A DNA stretch of 64,000 nucleotides from Watersipora subatra (Eukaryota; Bryozoa; Gymnolaemata; Cheilostomatida; Watersiporidae), in NCBI RefSeq assembly GCF_963576615.1, contig NC_088712.1:27433870-27497869 (forward strand). The letters are read 5' to 3'. This document shows positions 1-12,575 of this stretch, piece after piece. The stretch's first letter is position 1. The number at the start of each line of letters is the position of its first letter. The translations under genes were made by a program, and so were the position numbers. The notes under the pieces were generated by a model. The model was not told the origin of the DNA. It made no database searches and saw only the letters and a program-made list of their open reading frames with translations.

Positions 1-2424
1 CATCAATATATTGGCTTTAACTACTGTAACAGTAGACCCTCGGATCTTGAACATTATTCATTCCAGAAGGATATTCGCAAACCGAGTTGTTCGAGATCTG
101 AAGCACGTTTTCCCATTAAAATTAATATATGTAAGTTTTAATCTGTTCAAAGTATATTTAACAATTTCGGTAAGCTATTTTCTAACAGTTTACACCATAA
201 ACTGCTATAAACACCATAAAGCCCCAGAGCCACCTGTTGGAAATGTCTGCACCAAGCAACAGCTCCTACTTTTACTAGCAGCAATATCATTAAGACTCAT
301 TAAATACCTGGTAGGCGGTCTTTTGTACTTAGTAATAAATTTAATCTCTTTATAAAATGTTACAACCTTCTGAACATAAACGTGATGAGCAGGTGGGCTG
401 CCACAGTTTATCCCCTTTACAAGAGTTGAAAGAGAAGCGTTTCATATTCACCAGCCACTGGGTCCGTAGTAAGCTGGTCTTTGTAGACCGATGGAAAGTA
501 AACCCCAAGCCTCGATTAGTGCAAAGATGTGCTGCACAACTGCTTGGCACTAGAACTAATTTAAAAGGTCAGCCTGATGTAGATTAGATGTACATGTAAA
601 ACTTCTAAGGGTACATTGAGGTTAATCTTGGCAGGCCTGTAGTAGTAGATTGTTGTTTGCTTGGTGGGATTGGAGGTGAGGAAAGCAGCATTTTATGACT
701 TAGAAAACTGATACTATATTTTGAGTAGGTCTATGTTAAAATTACTAATAATTTGAAAATCGCTGATGCACAACCAGTCTTTGGAAAAAAGTTCTTGGAT
801 GGTGGTGCGTGCATGGTGTATTATTGAACCATAACTGTCACGTACAACTTTTATCGTATTTTTTAAGTAAATTAGACACGCTGATTCAGATTTTTTACTC
901 CAAATAAAGATTGGTTCACTAAACTTCAAAGTCATAAGGCTATTTTAAAGCGTTTCAATATCCGTCTCGAAAACAACACAATTGGCCCAACAAGCTCCGC
1001 CCATAAAATTTGACGTAGCGTAACTATCTAGGAATGAAAGTTAGGGATGTTTAGTCCGATTTAGAATGATAGAAGTAGGTAGAAAAGTAGATAAACTGTT
1101 TAAAATTGCTCACAGCTTGTCCCGTAATGTTTAATAGGCTGAACGCCAAAAAAATTAGCACAAAGAAGAGCGATTTTATCACATGTTAGAGTCATTATTA
1201 CACCTGATAATTATTAGTCATTATTAAACTTTGTTCTGAACCTTAAGTTCCATCTGATCAGTTGATGTTTAAAGTTGTTGAACAGCAACTGCTGCATCTA
1301 GTGATCCTATCACTGTTAATAGCCTGGTCATGCTTATGGCTTTGGGCATAATAATGAAGTCATCCACATAACTAAACAATCAACACAGGAATGTTGAGTG
1401 AAAAGATGTCTGAAAAAGGTTGAATAACCACCACCTTACATAAAAAGAAACTTGGTTATGTTGTTGGCCAATATTGCTGAACCCTACTTTACTAGTAATA
1501 CATGAAAACCTTGATACAATTATTTGATTTGTTGCAGCAATAAAAGTTTCTTTGCTTATATAGCCAGTATCTACAGCTTGTCTCTGCAGTTCTAGCAGTA
1601 TTTATATCAGCATCTACAGTAGTATCTATAGCTTGTCTATACAATTGATTAGTGACGCCAGTACCATATTTCTACATATTTGTCAAGCGACACCTACATG
1701 TACAAGGCTTATGTATAATTGCTGGTAGCACACACACACAGCTTGCCAAAACGTTTGCCTAAAGGCACTTGTAAAGGTTGTCTGTGTGCATCACTAGTAA
1801 CACCTGTAAAGCTTGTCTGTATGTCTGACTAGCTAGAGAGCAGCCAGTACACAATTTTTTCACTGTTCTGTTTCACGAAAGATGTTCAGGCGTAGTAACT
1901 ACATACTGTATACAGTTACTCAAAAAACCCGGCATTTGATTGATTGGTGCAGGTGATAACAAGCATTTGATTGGTTGGTGCAGGTGTTAACAAGTTAGTA
2001 TAAAAGGCTGAAGGTCAGGAGTTTGAATCTCTCATCAAAAGTTACCAAATATATCGAGTATGCAATTTTTTTCCAACCTTTAACTGTTTCGATTCTTATT
2101 AGAGTGAAGACTGCAGAAACTCTACATGCAACTAAAGAAACAATCAATATATTATGATAAACATTGAAGAATAATTGTAGAGAGAGCAATCATAACAGCA
2201 AGCACCAGTAACAATATTATAATTAACAGAAATACAACTAGTTGAGCATTTGTTTGATTGTCTAATAGGTGGAGGAAGGGTAATGAAAAACTAAATCTAA
2301 TCCACAACAGCAATTAAGAATAAAACAGAAAAATGCAAATGAAAGATAAAGCTCAGCCTTTTATGTACTCAAGGTCAAACATAGATCTATAAATGGTCAA
2401 TATCCAGGCAGTGACAGGGAGGAT
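1..2424. other. No gene recognised
   Basis: Short ORFs are present but have no family signature, splice context or repeat-independent support. A direct duplication of about 38 bp (motif GCATTTGATTG.TTGGTGCAGGTG) lies at 1932-1993, followed by a tRNA B-box-like string GAGTTTGAATCTC near 2020, which may be a SINE trace. Confidence 0.6.
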
Positions 2425-2558
2425 TTACGTCGCAGGTTCTTGCCCAGCCATGAATTCATAGAAACTCACATAGCCATCTTTGTTTACATCATCATTAACG
2501 AGTACGTTGTCAACAATAGCTATGACTTCATCATCAGTGGACTGTTTCTGTTGATCAG
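2425..2558 (-). CDS. MCFD2: MCFD2 exon 3 (EF-hand 2, stop)
   Basis: The acceptor is CTGTTACAG. After a split Thr codon, 43 codons follow, ending in FMAGQEPAT and TAA at 2427-2425. The second EF-hand loop DVNKDGYVSFYE has Asp1, Asn3, Asp5, Gly6 and Glu12. No AATAAA signal is evident in the next 100 bases on this strand. Confidence 0.9.
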
Positions 2559-5275
2559 CTGTAACAGAGGAAGTGATGCAGATCAACAGAACATGTCAGA
2601 GTTTAGAGTTTGCCCAGCAGGCATTCTTATGGAGACGCTAACATTGTGCATAACAGAAGACAACTACTAAAGCAGCAATTTCTGTATTTAAAACAAATAT
2701 CAACAAACACAACTTGATAAGCTTCGGTATTTAGAGTAGTATGATAATTTCAACGACTTGAAAAATGGGGAAAGAAAGTATTGAGAACGTTAAGTAAGAT
2801 GTGGTTGAGGCGCACCCAACCAGTAACCAGTAACAGTAAATGCTTTGTTGACTTGGTCAACACATCGGCATTAAATCAGAAATAAGTTGTCACAGCATCA
2901 TGTCTGAGTAAACATGCTGGTCTGTGGTAGGTTGTCACAGCATCATGTCTGAGTAAACATGCTGGTCTGTGGTAGGTTGTCACAGCATCATGTCTGAGCA
3001 AACATGCTGGTCTGTGGTAGGTTGTCACAGCATCATGTCTGAGTAAACATGCTGGTCTGTGGTAGGTTGTCACAGCATCATGTCTGAGTAAACATGCTGG
3101 TCTGGGGTAGGTTGTCACAGCATCATGTCTGAGTAAACATGCTGGTCTGTGGTAGGTTGTCACAGCATCATGTCTGAGTAAACATGCTGGTCTGTGGTAG
3201 GTGTCACAGCATCATGTATGAGTAAACATGCTGGTCTGTAGTAGGTTGTCACAGCATCATGTCTGAGTAAACATGCTGGTCTGTGGTAGGTTGTCACAGC
3301 ATCATGTCTGAGTAAACATGCTGGTCTGTGGTGATCAAAAAGAAACCGAAACAGTTGTGATAAGTTTAAACGAGTTACTTTCAAACGAATAGTCTCGACT
3401 CACTTTTATTCATTACAAGCAAAAGCTGAATTTATTTGAGACACCTTCCAACACATGACAGATTTTCCCACTTGATAACAGGGTTTCAAACCGATGAAAA
3501 GGTTTCAAACCGATAAAAGGTTTTCACAAGGATGACAGGCTTTCACAGCAATGACATGGTTTCACAACGATGACAAGATTTCACAATGATGACAGAGTTT
3601 CACCACGATGACAGGGTTTCACGACAATGACATGGTTTCACAACGATGACAAGATTTCACAATGATGACAGAGTTTCACCACGATGACAGGGTTTCACAA
3701 CAATGACAGGGTTTCACAACAATGACAGGGATTTCACACAAATAACTATTTAAATATGAACACAAACAAATATGTTCCTACTTGTAACAGATTGGCCTAT
3801 ATGACGACTTTTAGCAGAAATGAAAAATGTTTATGAAACCTTTGAAGAAATTGTTCAAACAATTAAATCAGGTGAAACTGCAAGTTTTCTCAATGTGACC
3901 CATTTTGTGAGCTTGATCGATTTTTCTCATGAGCAATGTAGCACTTGTTTTCGTGAGCAAAAATATAACAACTTACTCTGCTCATGGTTGTGTCGCAGGG
4001 CCTTCACAATTTCGAGACCATCCAGAAGGTTGTTATCATCAAAATCATGGAGCTTGAAATAATGAAACTGTAGTTCTTTCTCTGTCATATCCTTTTTATC
4101 CTTTGTGTTGATTTGGTGTTCAAGTTCCTCAAGAACATGGCTGTTCAAACAGAATACCAAGTGCAGAAAATAGAAAATAACAGTACTTAAGCCTACTGAT
4201 CACTCTTGACATATATATTTGGTAATTTTACAGTTATGCAACAATTATTAAAAATAAACTGCCAGCAAAAGTTGAATGTTTAGGATGCGAAATGCATGCA
4301 AAATCTAAATTCAGCTAATCTTAACCCTTTGACCAGGTATAAGCCCCCCAAAAACAACCGAGACTCATGTAATTCATTTTCGAAAATTCAATAAAATCGA
4401 TATTCTATGAACATGCATAGCTCAAATCTTAAACTTATTTCTATGAACAAAAATTTTTGTACATATACATTCATTCACATATCTACTACTCAAAAAAAAT
4501 TACAACCATGTGCAATTGTCCCTGTATGAAATGCTTGGAAGCTTTTTTTTCGGTAGAGTCAAACGCTATAACGTAGCCGTGCGAGCCACCATAACGATCG
4601 TTTTTTCTGCATATTCCAAGTATATTAAAAGTCCAAAAAGTTTACATCACTTCTATCATTTGAATTATTATTATTCTGATCAGACAAAAAATCACTAACG
4701 ATCGCAGGATAAAATAAACTTTTATTTTACCGTATTGAAAGTCGAGCCGATGTTGACTGGTTTTTCCAACTTTTAATCTTTTCCAAGGAATCGCGATTTG
4801 TTTAGCTTTTAGCACAAAGCAACGCCTCTCAGATAATCGCTTCATATTGTAAATCATCGACTGATATCTTGTTGATGATATTTAAAACTTACTAGTGTTC
4901 ATATCCTTTGTTTAACGTTACAAAATGACAGATTTATAAACGTCTACCGAAATAGACATAAATGTCGTTTCCCCACGCAACCGGTAAACGAAATTCTGGT
5001 CGTTTCCTCTGCCAAAGGGTTAACATTAGCTTTAACTATAAGCAGATTTTAAGAACTAAAACACAGAGACACCAATCTACAAGGAAAAGCAAAGCTGGAA
5101 ATAGAACAGACGAAAGTAAATAAAATAGACGTAAGTAATGGCACGATGCATAATTAACTCACTCTTTTGTGATTCGCTGCCTTAGGTCATGATTCTCAAC
5201 ATCCTCGACTGGATCGAACTGATCAGCCACAGCAAAAAGAAGCCATACAGGGAGAAACAGAACACACCAATTCAT
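2425..5275 (-). CDS. MCFD2: MCFD2-like EF-hand protein, complete, 3 exons
   Basis: Exons (minus strand) are 5163-5275, 3977-4140 and 2425-2558; they join in phases 2 and 1 with GT-AG borders and give 136 aa ending in TAA (human MCFD2 is about 146 aa). Residues 1-17 form a hydrophobic signal peptide starting MNWCVLFLPV. The middle part carries the MCFD2 signature KELQFHYFKLHDFDDNNLLD, including EF-hand loop 1 (DFDDNNLLDGLE). The C-terminal part has loop 2 (DVNKDGYVSFYE). Both loops keep the acidic calcium ligands and the final Glu. Known role of the family: a soluble ER/ERGIC luminal protein that binds the lectin LMAN1 and helps export glycoproteins such as coagulation factors V and VIII in vertebrates; the invertebrate cargo is unknown. 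Intron 1 holds a piggyBac-like MITE and intron 2 holds two minisatellites. The related CGREF1 family is the main alternative, but the short length favours MCFD2. Confidence 0.9.
2885..3333. repeat. 45-bp minisatellite, about 10 copies
   Basis: The unit starts GGTTGTCACAGCATCATGTC and ends in GCTGGTCTGTGGTA. Copies are nearly identical, and one is a base shorter. Because 45 is a multiple of 3, it yields repetitive minus-strand ORFs that are not genes. It lies in MCFD2 intron 2. Confidence 0.95.
3480..3735. repeat. About 20-bp minisatellite, about 13 copies
   Basis: Degenerate units of the type TTTCACAACGATGACAGGG, some grouped in larger repeated blocks (a three-unit block recurs at about 3551-3700). 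It is the second array in MCFD2 intron 2. Confidence 0.85.
3977..4140 (-). CDS. MCFD2: MCFD2 exon 2 (EF-hand 1)
   Basis: The acceptor reads TTTGAACAG; one base completes the split Asp codon, then come 54 codons and one base before a GTAAGT donor. It encodes HVLEELEHQIN and the first EF-hand, the part most similar to vertebrate MCFD2. Confidence 0.9.
4325..5019. mobile_element. piggyBac-like MITE in MCFD2 intron 1
   Basis: A 695-bp element flanked by TTAA on both sides (4321-4324 and 5020-5023). The ends are inverted: CCCTTTGACCAGG on the left, and CCCTTTGGCAGAGG when the right end is read on the other strand. TTAA duplication with CCC-starting ends is the piggyBac hallmark. No transposase ORF is visible, so it is non-autonomous. 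Confidence 0.75.
5163..5275 (-). CDS. MCFD2: MCFD2 exon 1 (signal peptide)
   Basis: ATG at 5275-5273, then 37 codons and two bases of the next. The donor is GTGAGT directly after 5163. The hydrophobic run CVLFLPVWLLFAVA is followed by an acidic stretch (DQFDPVEDVE). Three bases upstream of the ATG, a T-rich stretch ends in TTTTAAG, which could be the acceptor of a 5'UTR intron. Confidence 0.88.
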
Positions 5276-5322
5276 CACCTTAAAACAAAATAAGGACTAT
5301 GTGATTAAGCCTACAACATAGC

Positions 5323-6595
5323 CAGGCCCGTATTCCCTGGAGCGGCTGGGCGGCTGAGCCGCCCCAACGTTTTGTAATTTTCAGCGGCTGAGTACTAAGA
5401 ATTGCAGTTTAAGTTCATTCACTTGGAATTTCCAACTACTAATTATTAGCGCGAGAGCGCTAGTTGCGCTCTAGCACAATTAGCGATGAAGTGCAGAGGC
5501 TCACTAGTCTAGTTTTGCCTGCCACTAATGAACTGAATGAGAGATCGTTTTCTGCCTTGATGCAAATCAAAACATCGATGAGGAGCACTATGGGACAGGC
5601 TCGTCTAAACAATCTTCTAATATTACACATATGTATATAAATATGTTGACATAGATACAGAATCAGTTGTGAAAGATTTCTGCCATGGACACATTGACAG
5701 AACAAGAGCTATTGCAATAAAGAAGTAACACCTCTTGTTCTGTCAATGTCCCTTGCAGAAATCTGTAGTGTCATGAGCTTTATATTGTTATGGATTTCCG
5801 GAGTTAGCGAGTGGGTGAGATTCGATTTTGTGGCTTGCTGGCCGTGAACCCACAACTACTGGTTAGTTGCCCTGTCGCCGCAGCAGTCCGCTTTTGCCCT
5901 AAGGCTAGCTTTCTTAAGAAGCCTCGCAAAAGCTAGGACCGATTTGTTGTGTTAGGATTTAGAGACACTCTTGAATTGGCAGAGCTAGGAAACGTTTCTG
6001 TTTTTGTATCAGAACATACATTTATTCACTCGTTTACTATATACTGGTGCGGTGATTTATTTGCTTTACGTTATTTTGTTTGACTTTCCTTTCACGATAT
6101 TTTGCTTGACTTTCCTTTTACGATATTTTGCATTAACGGTAACCCGGGTAAGCTAACGTTTATATGATATATCTATGTGGTGATTAATAATAATTCGACT
6201 CATCTTGATCGTGGTGTTGTCCTTTGGTTATTGCTACTGAATCTTTAACGTAGGCTCGTAAAATAACAAGATTCACTGGGAAAAGGACCCTAATTACCGA
6301 AGTGGGAATTGTTTGCCCCTAACCAGGGCGAATTCCATTTCAATATCGTTCGTTGAATAAAGAAAAGGTTTTGCCTATCAAGAACCATAAGCAATATATT
6401 TATGTAGATTGTGATGCTTACAATTGATTGCATTTATGCATACTTTAAGGGTTGTTGATGCTTAAAAGGTCCAGAGCTTCGGGACGCTGCCCCAAACCCC
6501 GTTGGAGGGCTTACACCACCCCCAAACCTTCAGGTGTTCATAACTAGTCGCATAACATTTGCAGCCCCAACTTACAACCGGGGAATACAGGCCTG
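5323..6595. mobile_element. hAT-like non-autonomous element with 8-bp TSD
   Basis: The ends are inverted: CAGGCCCGTATTCCCTGG on the left and CAGGCCTGTATTCCCCGG on the right (other strand). The flanking 8-bp direct repeat AACATAGC (5315-5322 and 6596-6603) is exact. An 8-bp duplication and CAG termini suggest the hAT superfamily. No transposase is recognised. It contains a GC-rich GGCGGCTGAGCCGCC hairpin near the left end and a strong internal hairpin at 5674-5764. It lies 47 bp upstream of the MCFD2 start codon. Confidence 0.8.
5674..5764. repeat. Long hairpin inside the hAT-like element
   Basis: Two arms of about 33 bp pair with few mismatches. The core ACATTGACAGAACAAGAG is mirrored by CTCTTGTTCTGTCAATGT, and the outer parts are AGATTTCTGC and GCAGAAATCT. 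The loop is about 23 bases. Confidence 0.75.
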
Positions 6596-6603
6596 AACAT
6601 AGC

Positions 6604-9600
6604 TCAAAGCATAAACGTATTACAGTAATGAATGTAAAATCTGAATACAAACAAAGCAAAAAATATAGAATCGTAGCAATTCGGAGAACTCATAGTACAT
6701 TGGTGCAAGACGTAAAAATTTACTATAATAAAGGCTAAAATTTATGAGACAGAACTTGCGCACACCGCTTATTTCTTGCTCTGAGTAAAACCACCACAAA
6801 AAGTTACTAGCACATACTTTATGCAATGGCAATAGGAAACAGCTCTATCCAAAATTAACTATCCAAAGTGTCTATCCAAAGTGAACTGACATTCACTGAG
6901 TGGTTAATAACTTCAAAAATTCAAACAAACAAACATAAAACTATATTAAACTATAAAACTAAAAAACTAAGTAAAACAAACATTTACTTGCCGTGGTACC
7001 TTGTGGAAAACATATTGTGAGATATGACTATTGATTACCACAATAAAGATTGCTCATATATATATAAAGCTCAAGTAAACAAACAAATTCAACGTAATGT
7101 AAAGCTGCAAAATACCAGTAACCATAGGCATTTAATGAATATATACTACGGGGTGTGTGTTAATAACAATTTTTTTAATAATCTTCAAGAAACTTAAGCA
7201 AATCTACTTTAGTTCAGCTCCACGATCTACTCAAAGAAGCTACGTACGAATCGAGCGAGTATTTGAAAGCCCTAAAGAGAATATAGTTTGTACGAGCTTT
7301 GCTAACAAACTGGCGAATCCATTATATTATGTCGTCTTCAGTGTTTAAGCGTTTCCTGCGACGTGAATCGCGCGAACCGGATCCGATAAAAGACATTCCA
7401 TGTATTATAGGTTTCGGTCATGTCTAAACCGGATACAAAGATTGATTTGCCAGCTCACATGTTGCAACGCTAATTTTGAGTGCCGTTTATTAGCTTTTTG
7501 ATATATTTATTGGTTGAACTCTTATCATTTCTTTTCATGTGTCGCTATTTCATTAATTCTTGGTCACGATATGATAAAATTGTTATACAAACTGAGAATG
7601 TTACAGCTATTTAATTTTCGTTTTTGCTTCTTTGCCACCTTTACGCTAGCACCACTTTGGTAACGAACATCACCATCGAAATGAACCACCGGTTGTTACC
7701 TGCAACACATTGGCCACTCACTGTATTGCAACTAAGTTTGATTTTTGTATATCTATTTTATAAAGCTGGCTCCGTATTTTGCAAAGGCCAATATTTTTGT
7801 ACAACATTTCAAAAACAAACTTATTATAAATCATGTTAAGTTTTCTTTTGTAAGCACGACTATGTACACCAATGGATGCAAAGTATATGCAATGCTCACA
7901 CATATCTAATTTGTGGGTCAAAGACTAACTATACATCTATACAATACAAATAATCCTGTGAACGTGACTCTGACTCGCTGAGTGCCGTCCCTGCCAGCGG
8001 CTATGGGGGAAGATATTAACATATAGATACATCTACTCTCTACTAAATATTAACAGTTTGTTTGGATGTTGCCGCTGGCTGTGGGTGTGTGTTAGATGTC
8101 AGCAAATTATCAGCAATGTACGCGCAGGGATGGGTTGTAAGATTATGTAGCAAGAGAGCGATATCTATTGCAACAGGGGTGAGACAGAGGGTGTTGCAGA
8201 GATGGCTGTGAATAGTTGTGAAGTTTTCATTGTATAGGTCATAGTTTTTGACTTATGGTGGAACCTGTGTTCTATGATTTTGTTTACCAAATGAACATAC
8301 CTTGTTAGCTGACATTGAAGGCATTTGTGTTTCTCCAATTCGTATTCATTTCTGATTGCTTTTCATAGGGTGCAAGTGATGATAAGACTGTTATCTTGTT
8401 ACAAACAGGCAACTTGCACAAAGTCAGCAGTAAAACTATTATTTTGCTGAATTGACATTTGCATACAAAAGCAACTGGTCAAATGTTTTGAATTAACAAA
8501 TTAGTCAAATAAAATTTGATAACAGGAAAATCATAGTATTTGGTTTCGAATATTTTTCTCAACTTTCAACCGTGACGTCGGACGCACAGACAGACCGTTT
8601 AATGGACACTGCTTTTATTATAGTAACGATTGTTCTAACACTCTGGTTATAAATTCTAAAGGAATTACTTTATTTAATGGTCTGATGGTTTACTTCACAG
8701 ATGTTGAAGTAATTTGTTAAAGCACTTAAATTACATGATTTTTTTATCATATATTTCAATACATCAGAGTCTTGGCTTTCGAATGAGCCATTGTTTGACA
8801 TGGTGAGATAGACATTGGTTGGCGTTTATAGGATTTCCCCAGAGCTCTATCACAGAAATGTTCAATCGTATAGACTCGAAAAATGTGGCGTCAAAATTTT
8901 CATATGCGGGGTTGTGTGCTCTTATTGCTTATTTTATTGCTTACTGCTTATATTTATTAACTACAATAATCACGCTAGTGGCAGGCGAAGATAAGGCAAC
9001 TCCTGAGAACCAATGAACATGACAAAGGAATCAGTGTCATTAGTTTTCCATGTACAGATTATTTTTATGATAAATAACTCAGATTCCAAGCACCATACTA
9101 TGTTTTCCCGATGATATTATGCACTAGCCCTATCTTTTTACTGTTTTGTTGAGGGTCACGACTGTGACTAATTAATTTCAAGCATTGCATGATCTCGCGA
9201 AAGTGCTATTGACATATAGTCCTAGGATGACGCAACCGCAGGTCGCAATTTAATCGATATGATTTCATTACCTTTATCAACAACAGTATATTTATTGAAG
9301 CATAATTAATTAACCCAGAACATCTGTTTGTATTGGTCGGACGTTAGCACGATCCCCGGGCATTGTTGATTATCTAGAATCCTAGTTTATTATTAGCGCT
9401 CCCTGGGTTTAACAGCGCCGATTGTCACAGAAAAGCGCAGCCTCAATGGCAGCGAAAGGGATCGACTACCTAAGGCTAAATAATAATTGTGACATCACAT
9501 TGTGGGAACCGCAACCGAGTGTTTTTTTATTGCAGGACATACTTTTGACACCCTGTTTTTCATAGTTCTATTATTCTTTGTGTATTGAGTATAGGCTCAT

Positions 9601-9619
9601 TCGAAAGCCAAGCCTCTGA
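6604..9619. other. Gene-poor stretch
   Basis: No gene is recognised. Near 8580-8640, a string GACGCACAGACAGACCG followed by CTTTTATTATAGTAA resembles the tail of the SINE-like copies near 43 kb. A 65-codon ORF at 8819-9016 has one hydrophobic segment but no other support. Confidence 0.5.
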
Positions 9620-10216
9620 TGTATTGAACTATATAATAAAAATATTATGTCATTTATGTGCTTTAAACACAGCAATTCCAGTATTTGGCATAGAACAGTA
9701 CAACCCGCATAAAGTGCATGGCCGCCAAGCTGATGTATCATTATCATAGCAGTCTGATGATGCGACAATGGCTGTCCTCATTATTCTCTGATCAAACATC
9801 TCCAAACATCTTTATTCTTAGCTCTCTTGTCATTCATTCCTATCTATATCTAGCTTCTTCATATTTCACTTCACGATGTCTTTGAAGCGCAACCTGGGCC
9901 TCCTCTGGTTACGCTTTCTTTCACAAAGCCGAGAATAGAGAAGTTGTCAAAGTAAGCGCTCATGATCCGTTCTCTCGACATTTCCAAGCCCTCTAACATT
10001 TATCTGTATTAGAATGGACTTGAGTGGTGTTATGCCTTTTTTTCTCTATACCTTGCTGCATCGGTGATCTTATCCCTCCATGAGATACCTATAATTGATC
10101 GAAGATGTCGCATCACATTTGTTTGCGGCTTGTCAGATTGCATACTGTATACAGTTCATGTCTCAGCGCCTTACAGTAAGGCAGTAAGCACAGTAGGTCG
10201 ATTAATCTGCAACTTG

Positions 10217-11127
10217 AAATGTTTACTTAAAACCAATTTAACATTACGGTTATTTGATATCAAAAGATTCATCATGTTTTACTCCGCTGTGTTGTAGGTG
10301 CAAAATATGTGGAAATGAGATTACAAGCTCCTAACAGCTAAAAACAAACAGTCAATCGCAACCATCACGAAAACGCCGTAGATTGGAATTGATTTTCAAA
10401 ATGGCTCAAATGGGACGTAGCTGAACAAGATGGCTTCTATTTACACTTTCATGAAACCTCATTCACCGAAATATTTTTACAAATATGCTTCACGCATTGA
10501 ATGAAACCATGTCTATTGTTCTTACACATTTTTTCATCATAGCTGTAATGCCGTCAATTTGAGCACTGATATCTCAAAACCTACCGTAAAAATTTGTTTA
10601 TTTTTTTAACCCTAGCTCGAAGAAATGCATATCATCCTTTAATAAACATGATGAGCCTATTGGTCGGAGGTACTTGTCGAAAAATGCTGCAGAAATTGTT
10701 CGCGCTATTTGGCAAGATGTACGGATCACATGATCAGATTACGACTAGATTATTAGACCAAGCCGAAACAAAACTGTAACATAGCCAGCATCTATATTTC
10801 ATACGGGCTTTTCAGTAGAACCCGAAGTGTTTACCATAGACTAGTGCTACAAGACGTTTTATATTGAGCCTTTTATTGGCCTTTCAATCAACGTGATAAC
10901 ACCACCTGTCATAACAATAACCAAGTTAGCTTGAGTACGTCAGCAAAATAAAAAGATTCTAGCCTGTTGCGCTTTCGTAATGGCTGCGATTAATCGTTCG
11001 TTTTGAGCTTTTAAGATCTTGTAATCACATTTGTACATATTTGGCACCTACAGCACAGCAGAGTAAGACATGGTGAATCTTTTGATACAAAATAAATGTA
11101 ATGTGAATTTTGTTGCAAGTAAACCTT
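10217..11127. mobile_element. Foldback element, family A, nested in the LINE
   Basis: Long inverted ends: AAATGTTTACTTAAAACC on the left and AAAGGTTTACTTGCAACAAA on the right (other strand), with similarity over more than 100 bp including ATCAAAAGATTCA. The interior matches the copy at 17.6-18.5 kb. LINE coding resumes on both sides, and the flanks share an approximate CAAAGTT target repeat. No transposase is seen. Confidence 0.8.
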
Positions 11128-12513
11128 TAACTTTGATTGGTACATGGTGGTTGTTCCATAGTCTAAGCCTTAAGTTTCCATACACCGCACTCGCATTTCC
11201 CAATCTCAATAAGATTTCATTATTCAGCCTAGCATTGTCAGCTACAGTGCTTGAAAGATTTATACTGTACCGAAGGTTCACCGTCTATGGTAACTGAGCA
11301 ATGTTGGACTACTCTGCTAAGGAACTTAGGTGGCTGAAAGAGACATTCTGTTTTTCTAATATGGATTTTCAAGCTAAACTGTCTTGCAGTCACCGCCAAA
11401 TGATTGTATAACATCAGATTGGTGAGCTACCAGGGCACTATCATCTGTACAAAGCAGATATCTCACTAGTGTTGTTGTTGTTTTGGTCTTTGATTTGAAT
11501 TAGGCAACATTAAACAGATCTGTTTTCTTTCTGGTCTGAAGATAGACCCTTTTCGAGCTGTTCTTAAAGGCAACTTCAAGAAAAGCAGATAGATAAAAAG
11601 AGATGTCGGTGCAAGCACACATCCTTGTTCTACTCCATTGCTCACTTTAAAGTCCCTAGAGACGTGACCGCCCATAGCTACATTTGCCTGCATGTCTGTG
11701 TGGAGAGCCTCGATGATGCTAATAAATTTATCTGTGCAGCCAATTTTCAACAACCTGCCAAAGACCAACTCTAGACACGGTGTCAAAAGCCTTTTTGAAA
11801 TCAACATAAGCACATATAGTGGGATGTTTTGTTCAGTACATTTCTCCTGCACTTGCTTTAAACAGAACATCATGTCAATTGTACTCCTCCCACTTCTCAA
11901 ACCACACTGAGATTCGGGTAGCACATTCAGAGTGATATGCGCTGTACGTTCAGTAGTACTAGCGATTCAGTAGTAATCGAGAATTTTCCAACAATGGAAA
12001 AAAGGAATATTCTCCTGTGATTTCCACACTCCTTCCTATTGCCTTTCTTAAATAGAGGACCAATAATTGCATTCATCCAGTCATGTGGTACCACCTGTGT
12101 ATCCTAGATAATCTGTATCAGTTTGTATAAACAATCTACTATCTCTTACCTATTATGGTTCCATACCTCATATGGTATACCATCTCTGCCAAGGGCTTTA
12201 CTGTCCTGGAGTCAACCAATTGCCATCATGAGTTCATTCATATCGGGCGAATCATCCAATGATAATACAGTTAGCATCTGTGCTATGTCGTTCCTCGCCG
12301 CCTCATCAAGATCTTCCGGTATGTTCAGCAGCTGATTAAAGTAGTCCAAGAATCTTTTCAAGATTTTATCGCTTTCTTGTAGAACTGTCATTCCATTGTG
12401 ATCCAGTAGGTAGATAAGGCCTCTTGGCTTTGGACTATTAGTTTCCCTTATGCCAGTGTAGAATGCTTTCATGTCTCTCCTACCAGCCGCATTCTGTAAC
12501 CCCTGGCCCTCTC

Positions 12514-12575
12514 CTCTCATCATCTGGCCTTCATCTGTCTGGGACACTAGACAGATGAAGGCCAGATGATGAGAG
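12514..12575. repeat. Perfect 27-bp hairpin
   Basis: Left arm 12514-12540 and right arm 12549-12575 are exact reverse complements (core TCTGGCCTTCATCTGTCT), with an 8-base spacer GGGACACT. It interrupts the LINE coding remnant. Confidence 0.9.

Noticed and set aside
11-587. Two ORFs at the left edge
   Set aside because: No recognisable domain, and the window edge prevents context; not supported as genes.
2885-3333. CRISPR-like regular repeats
   Set aside because: Units are directly tandem with no unique spacers, and the window is eukaryotic; the same holds for the other arrays.
2876-3384. Minus-strand repetitive ORFs with a 15-residue unit
   Set aside because: Product of the 45-bp minisatellite in an intron of the MCFD2 gene.
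8819-9016. 65-codon ORF with a hydrophobic segment
   Set aside because: No family signature, no splice or promoter context; length is expected by chance in this much sequence.
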